From the NCBI RefSeq assembly GCF_013377855.1, contig NZ_JABXYJ010000002.1, positions 310,001 through 374,000 on the forward strand: 64,000 nucleotides of DNA. Direction: 5' to 3'. A program made the position numbers and the translations under genes. Source of the DNA: Cognatundibacterium oligocarboniphilum (lineage in GTDB: Bacteria > Pseudomonadota > Gammaproteobacteria > Burkholderiales > Burkholderiaceae_D). The notes beneath the pieces were generated by a model. It was not told the DNA's origin. It did no database searches and saw only the letters and a list, made by a program, of their open reading frames with translations. Shown piece by piece: positions 1 to 9,118 of the stretch (its first letter is position 1; each line of letters starts with the position of its first letter).

Positions 1-442
1 CGCCACGTTCATGCAGTTGCTGCAGCCATTCAAACCGGATTTCCGCCCGGCCACGATGCTGATTCACCAGCCATGCCTGCGCCAGCAGCTCACATAATTG
101 CAGATATCCCCGGCGATTTTTGACCAGCAACAACAAGCGCGAGGGTTTATCGCGGTCATTATCGTTGGTGATCCAGGCATCGCAGCCAGCAATTGGTTTC
201 ATGCCTTTGCCACGTGCCGTCTTATAAAATTTCACCATGCCAAACAAGTTGGCCAGATCAGTCATTGCCATGGCAGGCTGCCGGTCTTTGGCAGCCATCT
301 TGATCACGTCATCAATCCTGACCAGGCCGTCCACAATCGAATATTCAGAGTGAACACGCAAATGAACAAATTTTGGATCACCGGTCAAAGCGGGCGCTGC
401 TTCTGCTCCTGCCGCGGAGGATAGTGTTAATTCTGTAGTCAT
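1..442 (-). CDS. dnaE: DNA polymerase III alpha subunit, N-terminal part (cut by window edge)
   Basis: Reading the minus strand from the ATG at 442 gives an open frame to the window edge, about 147 residues. The segment HLRVHSEYSIVDGLVRIDD (about residues 28-46) is the start of the PHP domain of bacterial replicative polymerase DnaE. It is followed by MAMTDLANLFGMVKFYKTA and KPIAGCDAWI, which also fit DnaE. The protein is the catalytic subunit of the replicative polymerase holoenzyme; the PHP domain helps bind the polymerase core and proofreading partners. The first 20 residues are Ala/Thr-rich and not conserved. The rest of the gene lies to the left of the window. It is divergent from the TonB-receptor operon. 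Identification is firm; only the N-terminus is visible. Confidence 0.93.
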   Translation of the reverse strand, partial: MTTELTLSSAAGAEAAPALTGDPKFVHLRVHSEYSIVDGLVRIDDVIKMAAKDRQPAMAMTDLANLFGMVKFYKTARGKGMKPIAGCDAWITNDNDRDKPSRLLLLVKNRRGYLQLCELLAQAWLVNQHRGRAEIRFEWLQQLHERG

Positions 443-716
443 CCCGCTATTCTACCGTGTAGGAGTAACCATTCATAAGTCCCGGTGTGAACTAATTTCT
501 ATCAAAATGGATATCTGCATAGAAAAAATGCACTTCGTTTAATACAAAAACAAGCTTTCTCCCTGCCATTGTCATAATTCTGAAAAATCAGATGCGGTTT
601 CACAAAAATCAAAGGAAAACTTGCGATGAAATAAGTTGCAAGTTGCGCCTTCGAGACATTTCGGTTCTTGCTCTGTGTTACGCTCAACTGGTACCAATGT
701 TGCCCCGGAGTCTATT
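443..716. other. Intergenic region between dnaE and the TonB-receptor operon
   Basis: About 270 bases between two divergent genes, so it should carry both promoters. I looked for a cobalamin-type riboswitch, which often precedes TonB receptors, and for a Fur-like palindrome, and saw neither. No clear sigma-70 pair could be fixed by eye. Confidence 0.5.
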
Positions 717-2738
717 GTGTTCAGTAAGTCTTCCCCGTTTTTTGACGCTCTCCGGCACCGTGGCAGAACTTTCTGGGCCGCTGCACTGTTCATCCCCTGC
801 TTTGCCGCCACGGCATCTGCGCCGGGCGACAGGGAAGAAGCGATTTTCCTGGATGATATCCCTGTGGTTCTGTCTGCTTCACGCCTGTCTCAGCCAATCA
901 ATGAGGCGCCCGTTGCAGTCACCGTCATTGACCATCAGATGATCCGCGATTCCGGAGCCTGGGATTTATCAGAAATTTTCCGTCTGGTACCGGGCATGTA
1001 TGTGGCGTACCATGCCGATCCTTATTTTTCCGCAGACAGCACGGTTGCCTATCACGGCATGGTCACCACGACCACCTCTGACCGGATGCAGGTTTTAATT
1101 GACGGTCGTTCCGTCTATGCCGGATTGTTCGGTGGCGTGAACTGGAACGACCTGCCGATCGTGATCGCCGATATTGAACGCATTGAGGTAGTACGCGGCC
1201 CCGATTCGGCCAGCTACGGTGCCAACTCCTATCTGGGCGTGATCAATATCATCACCCGTCATGCCGCTGAATCTCAGGGAGGCTCGGTATCTCTGACCGG
1301 CGGCAGAAGCCGGTCAGAAGGCGTATTCCGCTATGGCGGAAAAAGCGGCGACCTCAGTTACCGCATCACCGCCAGCCTGCGCAAAGACAATGGCGAAGAT
1401 GATTACATTCATAATCCGACGTCTCAGAATACGTTCTGGACGCTGAATAAATTTGATAACAAAACCATGCAGATTTTCAATCTGCGCACCGATTATCAGA
1501 TCAATGCCAGCGATACGCTGGAATTCCAGTTCGGATTCAATGGTGGTCCACGCGAAGTGGGAGAGTATAAAAATGTCTCCGCCATTACCCGTCAGGCTGA
1601 AAATCATTTTGAAATGCTGAACTGGCGACGTGCGCTGGATGGCGACGGAGAACTCGCCATCAAGGCATTTCATACCTCAGAAAAAGTTGACGCTACGCTC
1701 AGGGATTCTGATGGCATCAGCGACGGCGACATCCGTTTCAACCGTTTCGACCTGGAAGTCCAGCATACCTTTTCTCCTTTTCAGGATGGTCGTCTGGTCT
1801 GGGGTGGCAGCGTGCGCTATGACAAAACATATGCGCCGTATTATCTCGGTGTCGGTGACAACCAGTATCTGTACGGCGAATTTCCATTTCATCTGCAACG
1901 TCTGTTTGGCAATCTCGAATGGCGCGTGCGGCCCGATGTCATCATCAATACGGGGGCGATGCTTGAACATAACAGCTACACCGGCAACGATGTGACGCCG
2001 CGTATCGCAGCAAACTGGCATGTGACACCCGAACATACTTTCCGGATCAGCCACTCCAGAGCAACCCGCTCTCCCTCAGTGTATGAAAAAGTCTATGAAG
2101 CCTACTGGCGGGGTCCGGATTTTTACCCTGCTTTGCCAGAATTACGACCAGAACGCGTCCAGTCCACTGAAATCGGCTACATGGGAAAAGTGGGTAAAGC
2201 AGATATTGATTTCCGTATCTTTTATGACGATTACCACGATCTGATCGATGTTCGCAAGGCGGCATCGGCTGCCAGCGGCAATCTGAATGCGGGGCGCGCG
2301 CTGATGCGGGGCTATGAATTGCAGCTGAAAGCTCCCATGTCGGACAAAACCCGCATCATCTATGGCCTGTCTGGCGGCGGAGTCAAAAGTGACAATATCA
2401 ACGGTGTGATTTATAGCGACTCTTTACCAAAATACAATCACAGCCTGATGTTAAGTCATACGTTCAGCGAGTCATGGCAAGGCAGCCTGGTCGCCTACCA
2501 GATTGCAAAAACCAAATTTAATGCAACAGACTACAACCCGACCCAGAATCGCGGTTATTACATAGATGGAAACCGTCGTCTGGATGGGCGCCTGAACCGC
2601 CAGTTTCTGCTGGCCGGAAAACATGCGGAAGTCACACTGGTTGTGCAAAATATGCTGAATGCCCATTATTTTGAATACCGGCACGATAATGAATTTCCCG
2701 GCCGGCTGGCAAGACTGAATTTCAAACTGGATTTTTAG
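717..2738 (+). CDS. TonB-dependent outer-membrane receptor
   Basis: Outer-membrane TonB-dependent receptor, first gene of a three-gene operon. I chose the GTG at 717 because GGAG (707-710) sits six bases upstream and the product (674 residues) then has an ordinary signal peptide: RGRTFWAAALFIPCFAATASA ends near residue 35. An ATG at 636 in the same frame would leave a long unlikely leader. A plug domain follows (TVIDHQMIRDSGAWDLSEIF, then RIEVVRGPDSASYGANSYLG, GVINIITR), and a 22-strand-type barrel ends in the aromatic terminal strand LARLNFKLDF. The ligand cannot be told from sequence. The next gene starts three bases after the stop and encodes a periplasmic binding protein, followed by a diguanylate cyclase, so the receptor may feed a c-di-GMP signalling pathway (inference). 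Confidence 0.88.
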   Translation: MFSKSSPFFDALRHRGRTFWAAALFIPCFAATASAPGDREEAIFLDDIPVVLSASRLSQPINEAPVAVTVIDHQMIRDSGAWDLSEIFRLVPGMYVAYHADPYFSADSTVAYHGMVTTTTSDRMQVLIDGRSVYAGLFGGVNWNDLPIVIADIERIEVVRGPDSASYGANSYLGVINIITRHAAESQGGSVSLTGGRSRSEGVFRYGGKSGDLSYRITASLRKDNGEDDYIHNPTSQNTFWTLNKFDNKTMQIFNLRTDYQINASDTLEFQFGFNGGPREVGEYKNVSAITRQAENHFEMLNWRRALDGDGELAIKAFHTSEKVDATLRDSDGISDGDIRFNRFDLEVQHTFSPFQDGRLVWGGSVRYDKTYAPYYLGVGDNQYLYGEFPFHLQRLFGNLEWRVRPDVIINTGAMLEHNSYTGNDVTPRIAANWHVTPEHTFRISHSRATRSPSVYEKVYEAYWRGPDFYPALPELRPERVQSTEIGYMGKVGKADIDFRIFYDDYHDLIDVRKAASAASGNLNAGRALMRGYELQLKAPMSDKTRIIYGLSGGGVKSDNINGVIYSDSLPKYNHSLMLSHTFSESWQGSLVAYQIAKTKFNATDYNPTQNRGYYIDGNRRLDGRLNRQFLLAGKHAEVTLVVQNMLNAHYFEYRHDNEFPGRLARLNFKLDF

Positions 2739-2741
2739 CAA

Positions 2742-3728
2742 ATGCCCTGTCTGCACTTCCCGAACATACAGAATCCTTATCGCAAGATAACAAGATATCT
2801 GTCGGGTATGCTCACCATGTTTTTTCTGTGTGCATTCAGCATCTCCTGTTTTGCAGTCGAGAGCGTCACCATCGTGTTAAGCGAAGAAGGCGGCGCATAT
2901 TCTGAATTTGCGACTCACCTGCAGAATATCCTGACCAATTCCCAGAAAACCAGTACCAGAATTATTCATGTCAACAACCTCAGTAACGACGATCTGCCAA
3001 GGCAGGCGAGCAATCAGCTGTTCATTGCTGTTGGCACACCGGCGATGGTGGTGATGGCGCAGAAACCGGCACATCTGGCAGTGCTCAATGTACTGGTTCC
3101 ACGGGCCAGTTTTATGAAAACCGCCCGTCAATATAACCGGCAGCAAGACAGCCGGCGCTTCTCAGCCGTTTTCATGGATCAGTCATGGACACGGCAATTA
3201 CGCCTGATCCGCATCAGTCTCGCGCATCGCACCCGCGTTGGCATCCTGCTCGGCAAAGAATCCGCTGAATATATTCCCGCCATACAAAGCGCCGCCAAAG
3301 AGATGGACCTGAGTCTGCATATAGAAATCGTGACCGATGATGCAGAGTTGCTCAATGCCCTGCGTAAGCTGCTCGGCAACAGCGACGCCATTCTCGCCGT
3401 GCCTGATGCGCACATTTACAACCGGAATAATTTGCCCAGCATCCTGCTGACCAGCTACCGGCAACAGATTCCCTTATTCGGCTTTTCGTCCTCGTATGTG
3501 AAAGCCGGTGCGCTGGCCGCCGTATACAGCCAGCCAGCACAAATCAGTCAGCAGGTTGCCGAACTGATCGCAAACCTGTCTGGTACGGTGAGCCTACCGC
3601 CGCCACAGTATCCGCGCTATTTCTCCGTCAATACCAATCCGCAGGTTGCACGGTCACTGGGTATCAATATCGAACCGGAAGCAGAATTGCAACGCCAGCT
3701 GAGACAACAAACGGAGCAGGTGCAATGA
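2742..3728 (+). CDS. Periplasmic ABC-type substrate-binding-like protein (COG2984-type)
   Basis: A 328-residue exported protein. After an N-terminal stretch comes a hydrophobic segment (MLTMFFLCAFSISCFA, about residues 22-37) with a likely cleavage after CFA. The rest has the two-lobed layout of the uncharacterised ABC substrate-binding family (COG2984/PF04392): ILLTSYRQQIPLFGFSSSYVKAGALAAVYS near residues 228-258 is typical of the family's C-terminal lobe. No permease or ATPase gene is nearby. It begins three bases after the receptor stop and its end overlaps the next start (ATGA at 3725), so the three genes are co-transcribed and translationally coupled. I infer that it acts as a ligand-sensing partner of the cyclase rather than in import. 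Confidence 0.8.
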   Translation: MPCLHFPNIQNPYRKITRYLSGMLTMFFLCAFSISCFAVESVTIVLSEEGGAYSEFATHLQNILTNSQKTSTRIIHVNNLSNDDLPRQASNQLFIAVGTPAMVVMAQKPAHLAVLNVLVPRASFMKTARQYNRQQDSRRFSAVFMDQSWTRQLRLIRISLAHRTRVGILLGKESAEYIPAIQSAAKEMDLSLHIEIVTDDAELLNALRKLLGNSDAILAVPDAHIYNRNNLPSILLTSYRQQIPLFGFSSSYVKAGALAAVYSQPAQISQQVAELIANLSGTVSLPPPQYPRYFSVNTNPQVARSLGINIEPEAELQRQLRQQTEQVQ

Positions 3729-5053
3729 AAGACTGGCAACTCTCCCGTCGCATCCTGTTTCTGGCGCTTGCGCCGGTCTGTACCATCACACTATTGCTGA
3801 CAATGATGGTCATGCTCGTCGGCGTCACCGAAATTGATGGCGCCCTGCATGCCCGCGGCGCGCTGATCGTGCGCCATCTGGCACCAGCCTGTGAGTACGG
3901 CGTATTTTCCGGAAACCGCGCCGTGCTGGAAGGGCTGACACAAGCCGTCATGCGTGAAGAGGATGCACAGGCCGTCATTATTACCGACAATGAACATCAC
4001 ATTCTTGCCTATGGTGGAAAACCTGAAACTCTGCGTTCCGAATACATCCAGGCGGCAATGCAGGGTAAGGTACTCAAAGGCAAACATAGCAACCTGATTT
4101 TTGGTGCTCCGGTTTATCAGGGCAAACCGGAAGACGAGGAATATGACCTGTTTGACCGTTCGCCCCAGAAAACCGCTGCACAGCCCAAACTGATGGGTTA
4201 TGTCTATCTGGAACTGAGTACTGAAGCCAGCAAGCACAGTAAAACGATTTTTATGCTGAGCACATTACTGATCGGCATTATTGGCACCGCCGCTGCATCT
4301 ATCCTGGCGCTGGGCATGAGCCACGACCTGAGCCGCCCGCTATCGCGTCTGATCAATGGCGTGCACAGAATGGCCAAAGGCGAGTTCAGTGTCCGCGTTC
4401 CTGCCGCATCCGGCGGCGAATTGCAACAGCTCGAAAACGGCTTCAACCAGATGGCGGAAGAAATACAGAGCAGTCATGACAAATTGCTGGAAATTAATGC
4501 CAATCTCGAAAAAATCATTGCCGACCGGACCCGTGAACTCGAGCAGAAAAATCAGGCGCTGGAACACCTGTCAAATACCGACCGCCTGACCGGTCTCTAC
4601 AACCGCTTCAAACTCGAAAATATTCTTGAGGAAGAACACCTCAGATGCCAGCGTTATGGCGGTAATTTTGCAATCGCGATTGCCGATGTCGATAAATTCA
4701 AACTGGTCAACGACACTTACGGCCACCAGACCGGTGACCGGGTATTGATCGGCATTGCCGAAATCCTGCGCAACCATGTGCGCAGCCTTGACGCCGTAGG
4801 ACGCTGGGGCGGTGAGGAATTTCTCGTCATTTTCCGCGAAACGGCCTCTTATGGCGCGGTTTCTATTACTGAAAAATTACGCCATGCCATTGAAGAATAC
4901 GATTTTGGCGAAGCCGGAAAAGTCACTGCCAGCTTCGGTGTGACCTCCTACCGCTATCCGGACGCCATTCTGGAAATGATGATACGCGCAGACAATGCGC
5001 TCTACCATGCCAAACGCGGCGGCAGAAACCGGGTTGAATTCAAAGATTTCTGA
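3725..5053 (+). CDS. Membrane diguanylate cyclase, CHASE8-HAMP-GGDEF (YfiN-like)
   Basis: A 442-residue inner-membrane enzyme that should make cyclic di-GMP from two GTP. Order: TM1 (about residues 9-33), a periplasmic CHASE8-like sensor (HLAPACEYGVFSGNRAVLEGL, about 57-77), TM2 (TIFMLSTLLIGIIGTAAASI, about 175-194), a HAMP linker, a coiled-coil stretch, then GGDEF. The active-site loop is GGEEF at residues 362-366, and the inhibitory-site motif RSLD lies just before it, so catalysis and product inhibition should both be intact. DxLT appears as DRLTGLYNR. The domain order matches YfiN/TpbB, which is controlled by a periplasmic partner (YfiR) and an outer-membrane protein (YfiB). Here the upstream genes would fill those places. 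No EAL domain is present. Confidence 0.92.
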   Translation: MKDWQLSRRILFLALAPVCTITLLLTMMVMLVGVTEIDGALHARGALIVRHLAPACEYGVFSGNRAVLEGLTQAVMREEDAQAVIITDNEHHILAYGGKPETLRSEYIQAAMQGKVLKGKHSNLIFGAPVYQGKPEDEEYDLFDRSPQKTAAQPKLMGYVYLELSTEASKHSKTIFMLSTLLIGIIGTAAASILALGMSHDLSRPLSRLINGVHRMAKGEFSVRVPAASGGELQQLENGFNQMAEEIQSSHDKLLEINANLEKIIADRTRELEQKNQALEHLSNTDRLTGLYNRFKLENILEEEHLRCQRYGGNFAIAIADVDKFKLVNDTYGHQTGDRVLIGIAEILRNHVRSLDAVGRWGGEEFLVIFRETASYGAVSITEKLRHAIEEYDFGEAGKVTASFGVTSYRYPDAILEMMIRADNALYHAKRGGRNRVEFKDF

Positions 5054-5315
5054 TGATGACGATGATTTGACGATTGTTCAGGTCATCGGCATCCTTTTCC
5101 TTCCTGCCTCGTCAGCGCCTCACTTTAAACCACTCCCTCTGCTCCTTCCGTACAAGGAATACGCTTTCTGTGCTGCGCTACGGTAAAATGATGCGATTCT
5201 GGGAAAATAGCAAACTGACAGTTTTTCTGATCCGGCTTTTCTGTTCTTCCCCCTGCGCCGCAGATTGCTCCGGCATCGCAGCACAATATCAACACACATC
5301 TACCCATTATCTGAT

Positions 5316-7073
5316 ATGAGCAACGACAACAAAAATAAAGCCACAGCACCGGCAACTTCCGACAACGCAGCGCCAGCCTCTAATTTTTTACGCGCCATTA
5401 TCGATAACGACAACGCCGCCGGCACTTACAAGCGCAATGGCATGCCAACCGTCATCACCCGCTTCCCGCCAGAACCGAATGGCTACCTGCACATCGGCCA
5501 CGCCAAATCAATCTGCCTGAACTTCGGTTTAGCGCGTGATTACAACGGCGTTTGCCATCTGCGCTTTGACGATACCAACCCTGAGAAAGAAGATCAGGAA
5601 TACGTCGACACCATCATGGACAGCGTCAAATGGCTGGGTTTCGACTGGCAAGCCTCGGCACAAAACGGCGGTAGCAATCACCTGTATTACGCCAGTAATT
5701 ATTTCGATACTTTTTACGCGATTGCTGAATACCTGATTAATGCCGGTCATGCCTATGTCGATAGCCAAAGCCCTGAAGACATGGCGGCAAATCGCGGTGA
5801 TTTCTCACGGCCTGGCGTGAACTCACCTTTCCGCGATCGCACAGCCAGCGAATCGCTGGATTTATTCCGCCGCATGAAAACCGGCGAATTTGCCGATGGC
5901 GCCCACATCCTGCGCGCCAAAATCGACATGGCGTCACCGAACATGAATATGCGCGACCCGGCGATCTATCGCATTCGTCACGCCCATCATCACAATACCG
6001 GCGACAAATGGTGCATCTACCCGATGTACGACTACGCGCATCCGCTCGAAGATGCGATAGAAAACATCACCCACTCAATCTGCACTTTAGAATTCCAGGA
6101 TCACCGCCCGTTTTACGACTGGGTCATCGCCCGCGCAGCCGAAGGCGGCTTCTTCAAACAACCGGTGCCACGCCAGTACGAATTCGCCCGCCTGAACTTA
6201 ACCTACGTTGTCACCAGCAAACGCAAACTGCGCCAACTCGTCGAACAAAACATCGTCAGCGGTTGGGACGACCCACGCATGCCAACCATCGTTGGTATCC
6301 GTCGTCGCGGCTACACACCCGAAGCGATTCAACTGTTCTGCGAACGCATCGGCGTATCGAAGTCTGACGGCTGGATCGATTACAGCACACTCGAAGGCGC
6401 ATTGCGTGACGACCTCGACCCGAGAGCACCACGTGCCACTGCGGTCTTGCGTCCACTCAAACTGATCATCGACAATTTCCCTGAAGGCGAAGCCGTCGCA
6501 TGCACAGCGCCCGTCCATCCGCACCACCCGGAACGCGGCAACCGTGAATTCACGATCAGCAAAGAACTCTGGATAGAACAAGAAGACTTCATGGAAGAAC
6601 CGACCAAAGGCTACTTCCGCCTCTTCCCGGGCAACAAAGTGCGTTTGCGTTACGGCTACGTGGTCGAATGCACAGGCTGCGATAAAGATGAAAACGGCAA
6701 CATCATCGCCGTGCATTGCAACTACTTCCCCGACAGTAAATCCGGCACCGAAGGCAGCGCGAATTACAAAGTCAAAGGCAACATTCACTGGGTCAGCGTG
6801 TCTGATTCTTTAGAAGTCGAAGTACGCCTGTATGACCGCTTGTTCACTGATGCAAATCCGGATGCAGGTGGCAAAGACTTTATGACCTTGTTGAATCCAT
6901 CCTCATTAGAAACCATTCGCGCCTACGTTGAGCCGGGCATGGTCAACGTCGAACCAGACACACGTTTGCAATTTGAACGCCATGGTTATTTTGTCGCGGA
7001 TCGCGTGGATTCTGTGAAGGGGAAACCGGTGTTTAATCGGGTGACGACTTTGAAGGATTCGTGGGGGAAGTAA
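5316..7073 (+). CDS. glnS: Glutamine--tRNA ligase
   Basis: Cytoplasmic class I aminoacyl-tRNA synthetase that charges tRNA-Gln with glutamine. The start at 5316 (MSNDNKNKATAP) gives 585 residues. A longer frame opening at 5265 has no support. FPPEPNGYLHIGHAKS (about residues 48-63) carries the HIGH signature. VVTSKRKL corresponds to the KMSKS loop (VMSKRKL in E. coli). FDDTNPEKE and the C-terminal beta-barrel anticodon-binding region (YRLYDRLFT type, PGNKVRLRYGYVVECTG) are present. The first 30 residues are a polar, low-complexity extension compared with E. coli GlnS. It is followed within about 40 bases by an AT-rich gene of different composition. Confidence 0.97.
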   Translation: MSNDNKNKATAPATSDNAAPASNFLRAIIDNDNAAGTYKRNGMPTVITRFPPEPNGYLHIGHAKSICLNFGLARDYNGVCHLRFDDTNPEKEDQEYVDTIMDSVKWLGFDWQASAQNGGSNHLYYASNYFDTFYAIAEYLINAGHAYVDSQSPEDMAANRGDFSRPGVNSPFRDRTASESLDLFRRMKTGEFADGAHILRAKIDMASPNMNMRDPAIYRIRHAHHHNTGDKWCIYPMYDYAHPLEDAIENITHSICTLEFQDHRPFYDWVIARAAEGGFFKQPVPRQYEFARLNLTYVVTSKRKLRQLVEQNIVSGWDDPRMPTIVGIRRRGYTPEAIQLFCERIGVSKSDGWIDYSTLEGALRDDLDPRAPRATAVLRPLKLIIDNFPEGEAVACTAPVHPHHPERGNREFTISKELWIEQEDFMEEPTKGYFRLFPGNKVRLRYGYVVECTGCDKDENGNIIAVHCNYFPDSKSGTEGSANYKVKGNIHWVSVSDSLEVEVRLYDRLFTDANPDAGGKDFMTLLNPSSLETIRAYVEPGMVNVEPDTRLQFERHGYFVADRVDSVKGKPVFNRVTTLKDSWGK

Positions 7074-7111
7074 GAAAATTCGACAATTAAAAATAATTGC
7101 ATTGGAGACTT

Positions 7112-8749
7112 ATGGTTGACAAATTAAGTGGATCTGAATTTCGTTTCAGAAGAAATGAAAGTATTGGAGAACCGGATGCTGAAAGCGACGAACTTTTTTT
7201 GTCACAATGCTTTGTTGATACAGGAGACTTTGAAACACTAATTGACTGCTCTAAGCCACAAAGAATTTTAGTAGGTAGAACTGGCGCTGGTAAAAGCGCC
7301 CTTATCGCAAACTTAAAAAACTCTGAAGACAACGTAATTGAAATTACGCCAGAAAATTTGTCCTTAAATTTCATATCAAACTCAGATATGTTATCAACTC
7401 TTGAAAAAGCTGGAGTTAAGTTGGACATTTTCTACAGTTTACTTTGGAAACATGTATTTACCGTTGAACTATTGAGATATAAATATGATCTCTCAAACGA
7501 AGAAAATACAAAAAAATGGTCATTTAGTTTTTTATCCGCACTAAATAAAAAAGATCAAACCAAAGAACGTGCGCTGAATTACATTCGAGATTGGGGAGAT
7601 AAATTTTGGTATCAAACCGAATATAGAATTAAAGAAGTAACACAAAAATTGGAAGGTGAATTAAAAAGTAGTTTGGGCACAAACATAGAACTGCTCAAAT
7701 CAGAAACAAATATTGGCATCAAGGGATCAGAAGAAAAGAAATTTGAAGTTATCAGTAAGGCTCAAAGTGTTGTAAATTCTATCCAAGTAAAATTACTCTC
7801 GGATGTGATGCGCCTTTTGGCAGAAGAAGTATTCAATGACCCCAAACAAAAATACTACGTAGTCATTGATAAATTAGACGAAAATTGGGTTGAGAGCGAA
7901 CTTCGATACAGACTCATTAGATCCCTGATTGAAACAGTAAAAAGTTTTCGAGTTATACCGAATGTAAAAATAGTGGTTGCTCTTAGACTAGACCTGCTGC
8001 GCAGCGTATTTGAGAGAACGAGAGATTCAGGATTTCAAGAGGAGAAATATCAATCACTATTGCTGCCGATTCACTGGGACAAAAGAGTACTCGAGGATCT
8101 CCTAAACAAACGTGTCGCAAAATTTACAAGCGAACAATACACTAAGCGCCCTTTAACTTTGCGTGAATTATTTCCAGAGTCAATTTCGAGGGAAAGGTTT
8201 GTTGATTATTTATTTAATCGCACTTTATATAGGCCAAGGGATGCAATAGCGTTCGTGAATGAATGTCTAAAACAAGCGTATGGACAAACAAAAATCATGG
8301 TACAAACTGTGCGATTAGCTGAAATTGAATATTCAGCTCAACGATTTGATTATCTCTGTTACGAATGGGGTGATCACTTTCCAAATCTCTCACAATATCT
8401 ACCGTTGCTAGAAAAAATGCCCAATAGTTTCAAACTTTCCTCAATGTCAAAATTAAAAATCGATGAATTTTGTTTGCAACATTGCATTAACGATAGCGAA
8501 AATTCTAAAGACCCCATTATTCGTGCTGGGAATGCCTATCTCAATAACAATAGCCTACACGCGTTCATAATTGTATTGGTGAAAGCACTGTTTCAAATAG
8601 GCGCAATTGGTATCAAGACTGATTCTTTTTCCGGACAAATTTGGAGTTTTCTTGGAACAAGAACCCCCTCTGACGGGCAAATTAAACCAACATCTGAAAT
8701 ATTCGTTCATCCAATGCTTTGGAGTCGTCTTGGAGTTAATCCGAAGTGA
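7112..8749 (+). CDS. P-loop ATPase resembling the Sll1717 family, probable defence or accessory gene
   Basis: A 545-residue protein from the ATG at 7112, which has GGAG four bases upstream. The N-terminus (IGEPDAESDELFLSQCFVDT) followed by Walker A GRTGAGKSAL (residues 55-64) and a Walker B-like VVIDKLDENW (about 250-259) fit the Sll1717-type P-loop ATPases. In these the phrase (I)D(R/K)LDE.W is characteristic, and a segment like VALRLDLLRSVFE follows. No nuclease or other effector domain could be recognised; the C-terminal half is alpha-helical. Base composition is clearly more AT-rich than in glnS and ycaO on either side, with many AAA/AAT codons, which points to horizontal transfer. Family assignment is from memory of motifs. 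A role in phage defence is inference from family context and gene isolation. Confidence 0.7.
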   Translation: MVDKLSGSEFRFRRNESIGEPDAESDELFLSQCFVDTGDFETLIDCSKPQRILVGRTGAGKSALIANLKNSEDNVIEITPENLSLNFISNSDMLSTLEKAGVKLDIFYSLLWKHVFTVELLRYKYDLSNEENTKKWSFSFLSALNKKDQTKERALNYIRDWGDKFWYQTEYRIKEVTQKLEGELKSSLGTNIELLKSETNIGIKGSEEKKFEVISKAQSVVNSIQVKLLSDVMRLLAEEVFNDPKQKYYVVIDKLDENWVESELRYRLIRSLIETVKSFRVIPNVKIVVALRLDLLRSVFERTRDSGFQEEKYQSLLLPIHWDKRVLEDLLNKRVAKFTSEQYTKRPLTLRELFPESISRERFVDYLFNRTLYRPRDAIAFVNECLKQAYGQTKIMVQTVRLAEIEYSAQRFDYLCYEWGDHFPNLSQYLPLLEKMPNSFKLSSMSKLKIDEFCLQHCINDSENSKDPIIRAGNAYLNNNSLHAFIIVLVKALFQIGAIGIKTDSFSGQIWSFLGTRTPSDGQIKPTSEIFVHPMLWSRLGVNPK

Positions 8750-9000
8750 CCGATGGCAAGCAAGCGTACCGTGCGTACATCCGTAGGGTGTGCCATGAGT
8801 ACCGTTTCACCGGATTCCTCATTTTTTAAGCTGTTCGTTTTCCAGCATTGGTGCGCATGGCGCACTATACGCAGTTTTTATGAGGCTTGTGGCGTGCTTT
8901 GGTTCCACGAGGCCTGTCTTTGTTGAGGGATCGTTTTTGTGGATATTGACGAAATTTGTCTTTAGGGGCGGGCTGTGATTTTCTTTCTCGCGCCTTTATC
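8750..9000. repeat. REP-like palindromic sequences
   Basis: This non-coding stretch holds a GTAGGGTGTGCCATGAGTACC-like sequence near 8785-8805 and a palindrome GTGCGC-ATG-GCGCAC near 8851-8866. Sequences of the form GTAGGGTGCGCCATGCGCACC are typical REP elements in proteobacteria and are the targets of REP-associated tyrosine transposases, of which a relic lies directly downstream. Only these two copies were noticed in the window, both degenerate. Confidence 0.55.
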
Positions 9001-9118
9001 ATGCCGAACGGCCGACGTTCAAATATCGCTGGCGGCACGTATTTCTTCATCGCGAATAGCGTTCAGCGCAAACCTATTCTGACCGCCGAATTATTGCGTG
9101 CAACCGTATTTCACAAGA
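9001..9118 (+). pseudogene. Relic of a REP-associated tyrosine transposase (RAYT), N-terminal fragment
   Basis: From the ATG at 9001 the frame reads MPNGRRSNIAGGTYFF followed by IANSVQRKPILTAELLRA. This is the characteristic start of RAYT proteins of the Y1 transposase superfamily (usual form MPNYRR.N.PGGTYFFTV...R...LLT). Similarity ends after about 34 residues. The His-hydrophobic-His motif and the catalytic tyrosine are absent, and the sequence runs into the end of the convergent M23 peptidase gene at 9119. A complete RAYT has about 150-200 residues, so this is a dead fragment. With the REP-like palindrome upstream it marks a site of past rearrangement. Confidence 0.7.

Noticed and set aside
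98..424. 108-codon plus-strand open frame
   Set aside because: It lies antisense to the clear dnaE N-terminus and has no family features.
443..716. Cobalamin riboswitch or Fur box before the first TonB receptor
   Set aside because: No B12-box-like conserved core or Fur-like inverted repeat was found; the same holds for 42161-42638.
6198..6788. 196-codon minus-strand open frame
   Set aside because: Antisense to glnS; residue composition is typical of a shadow frame.
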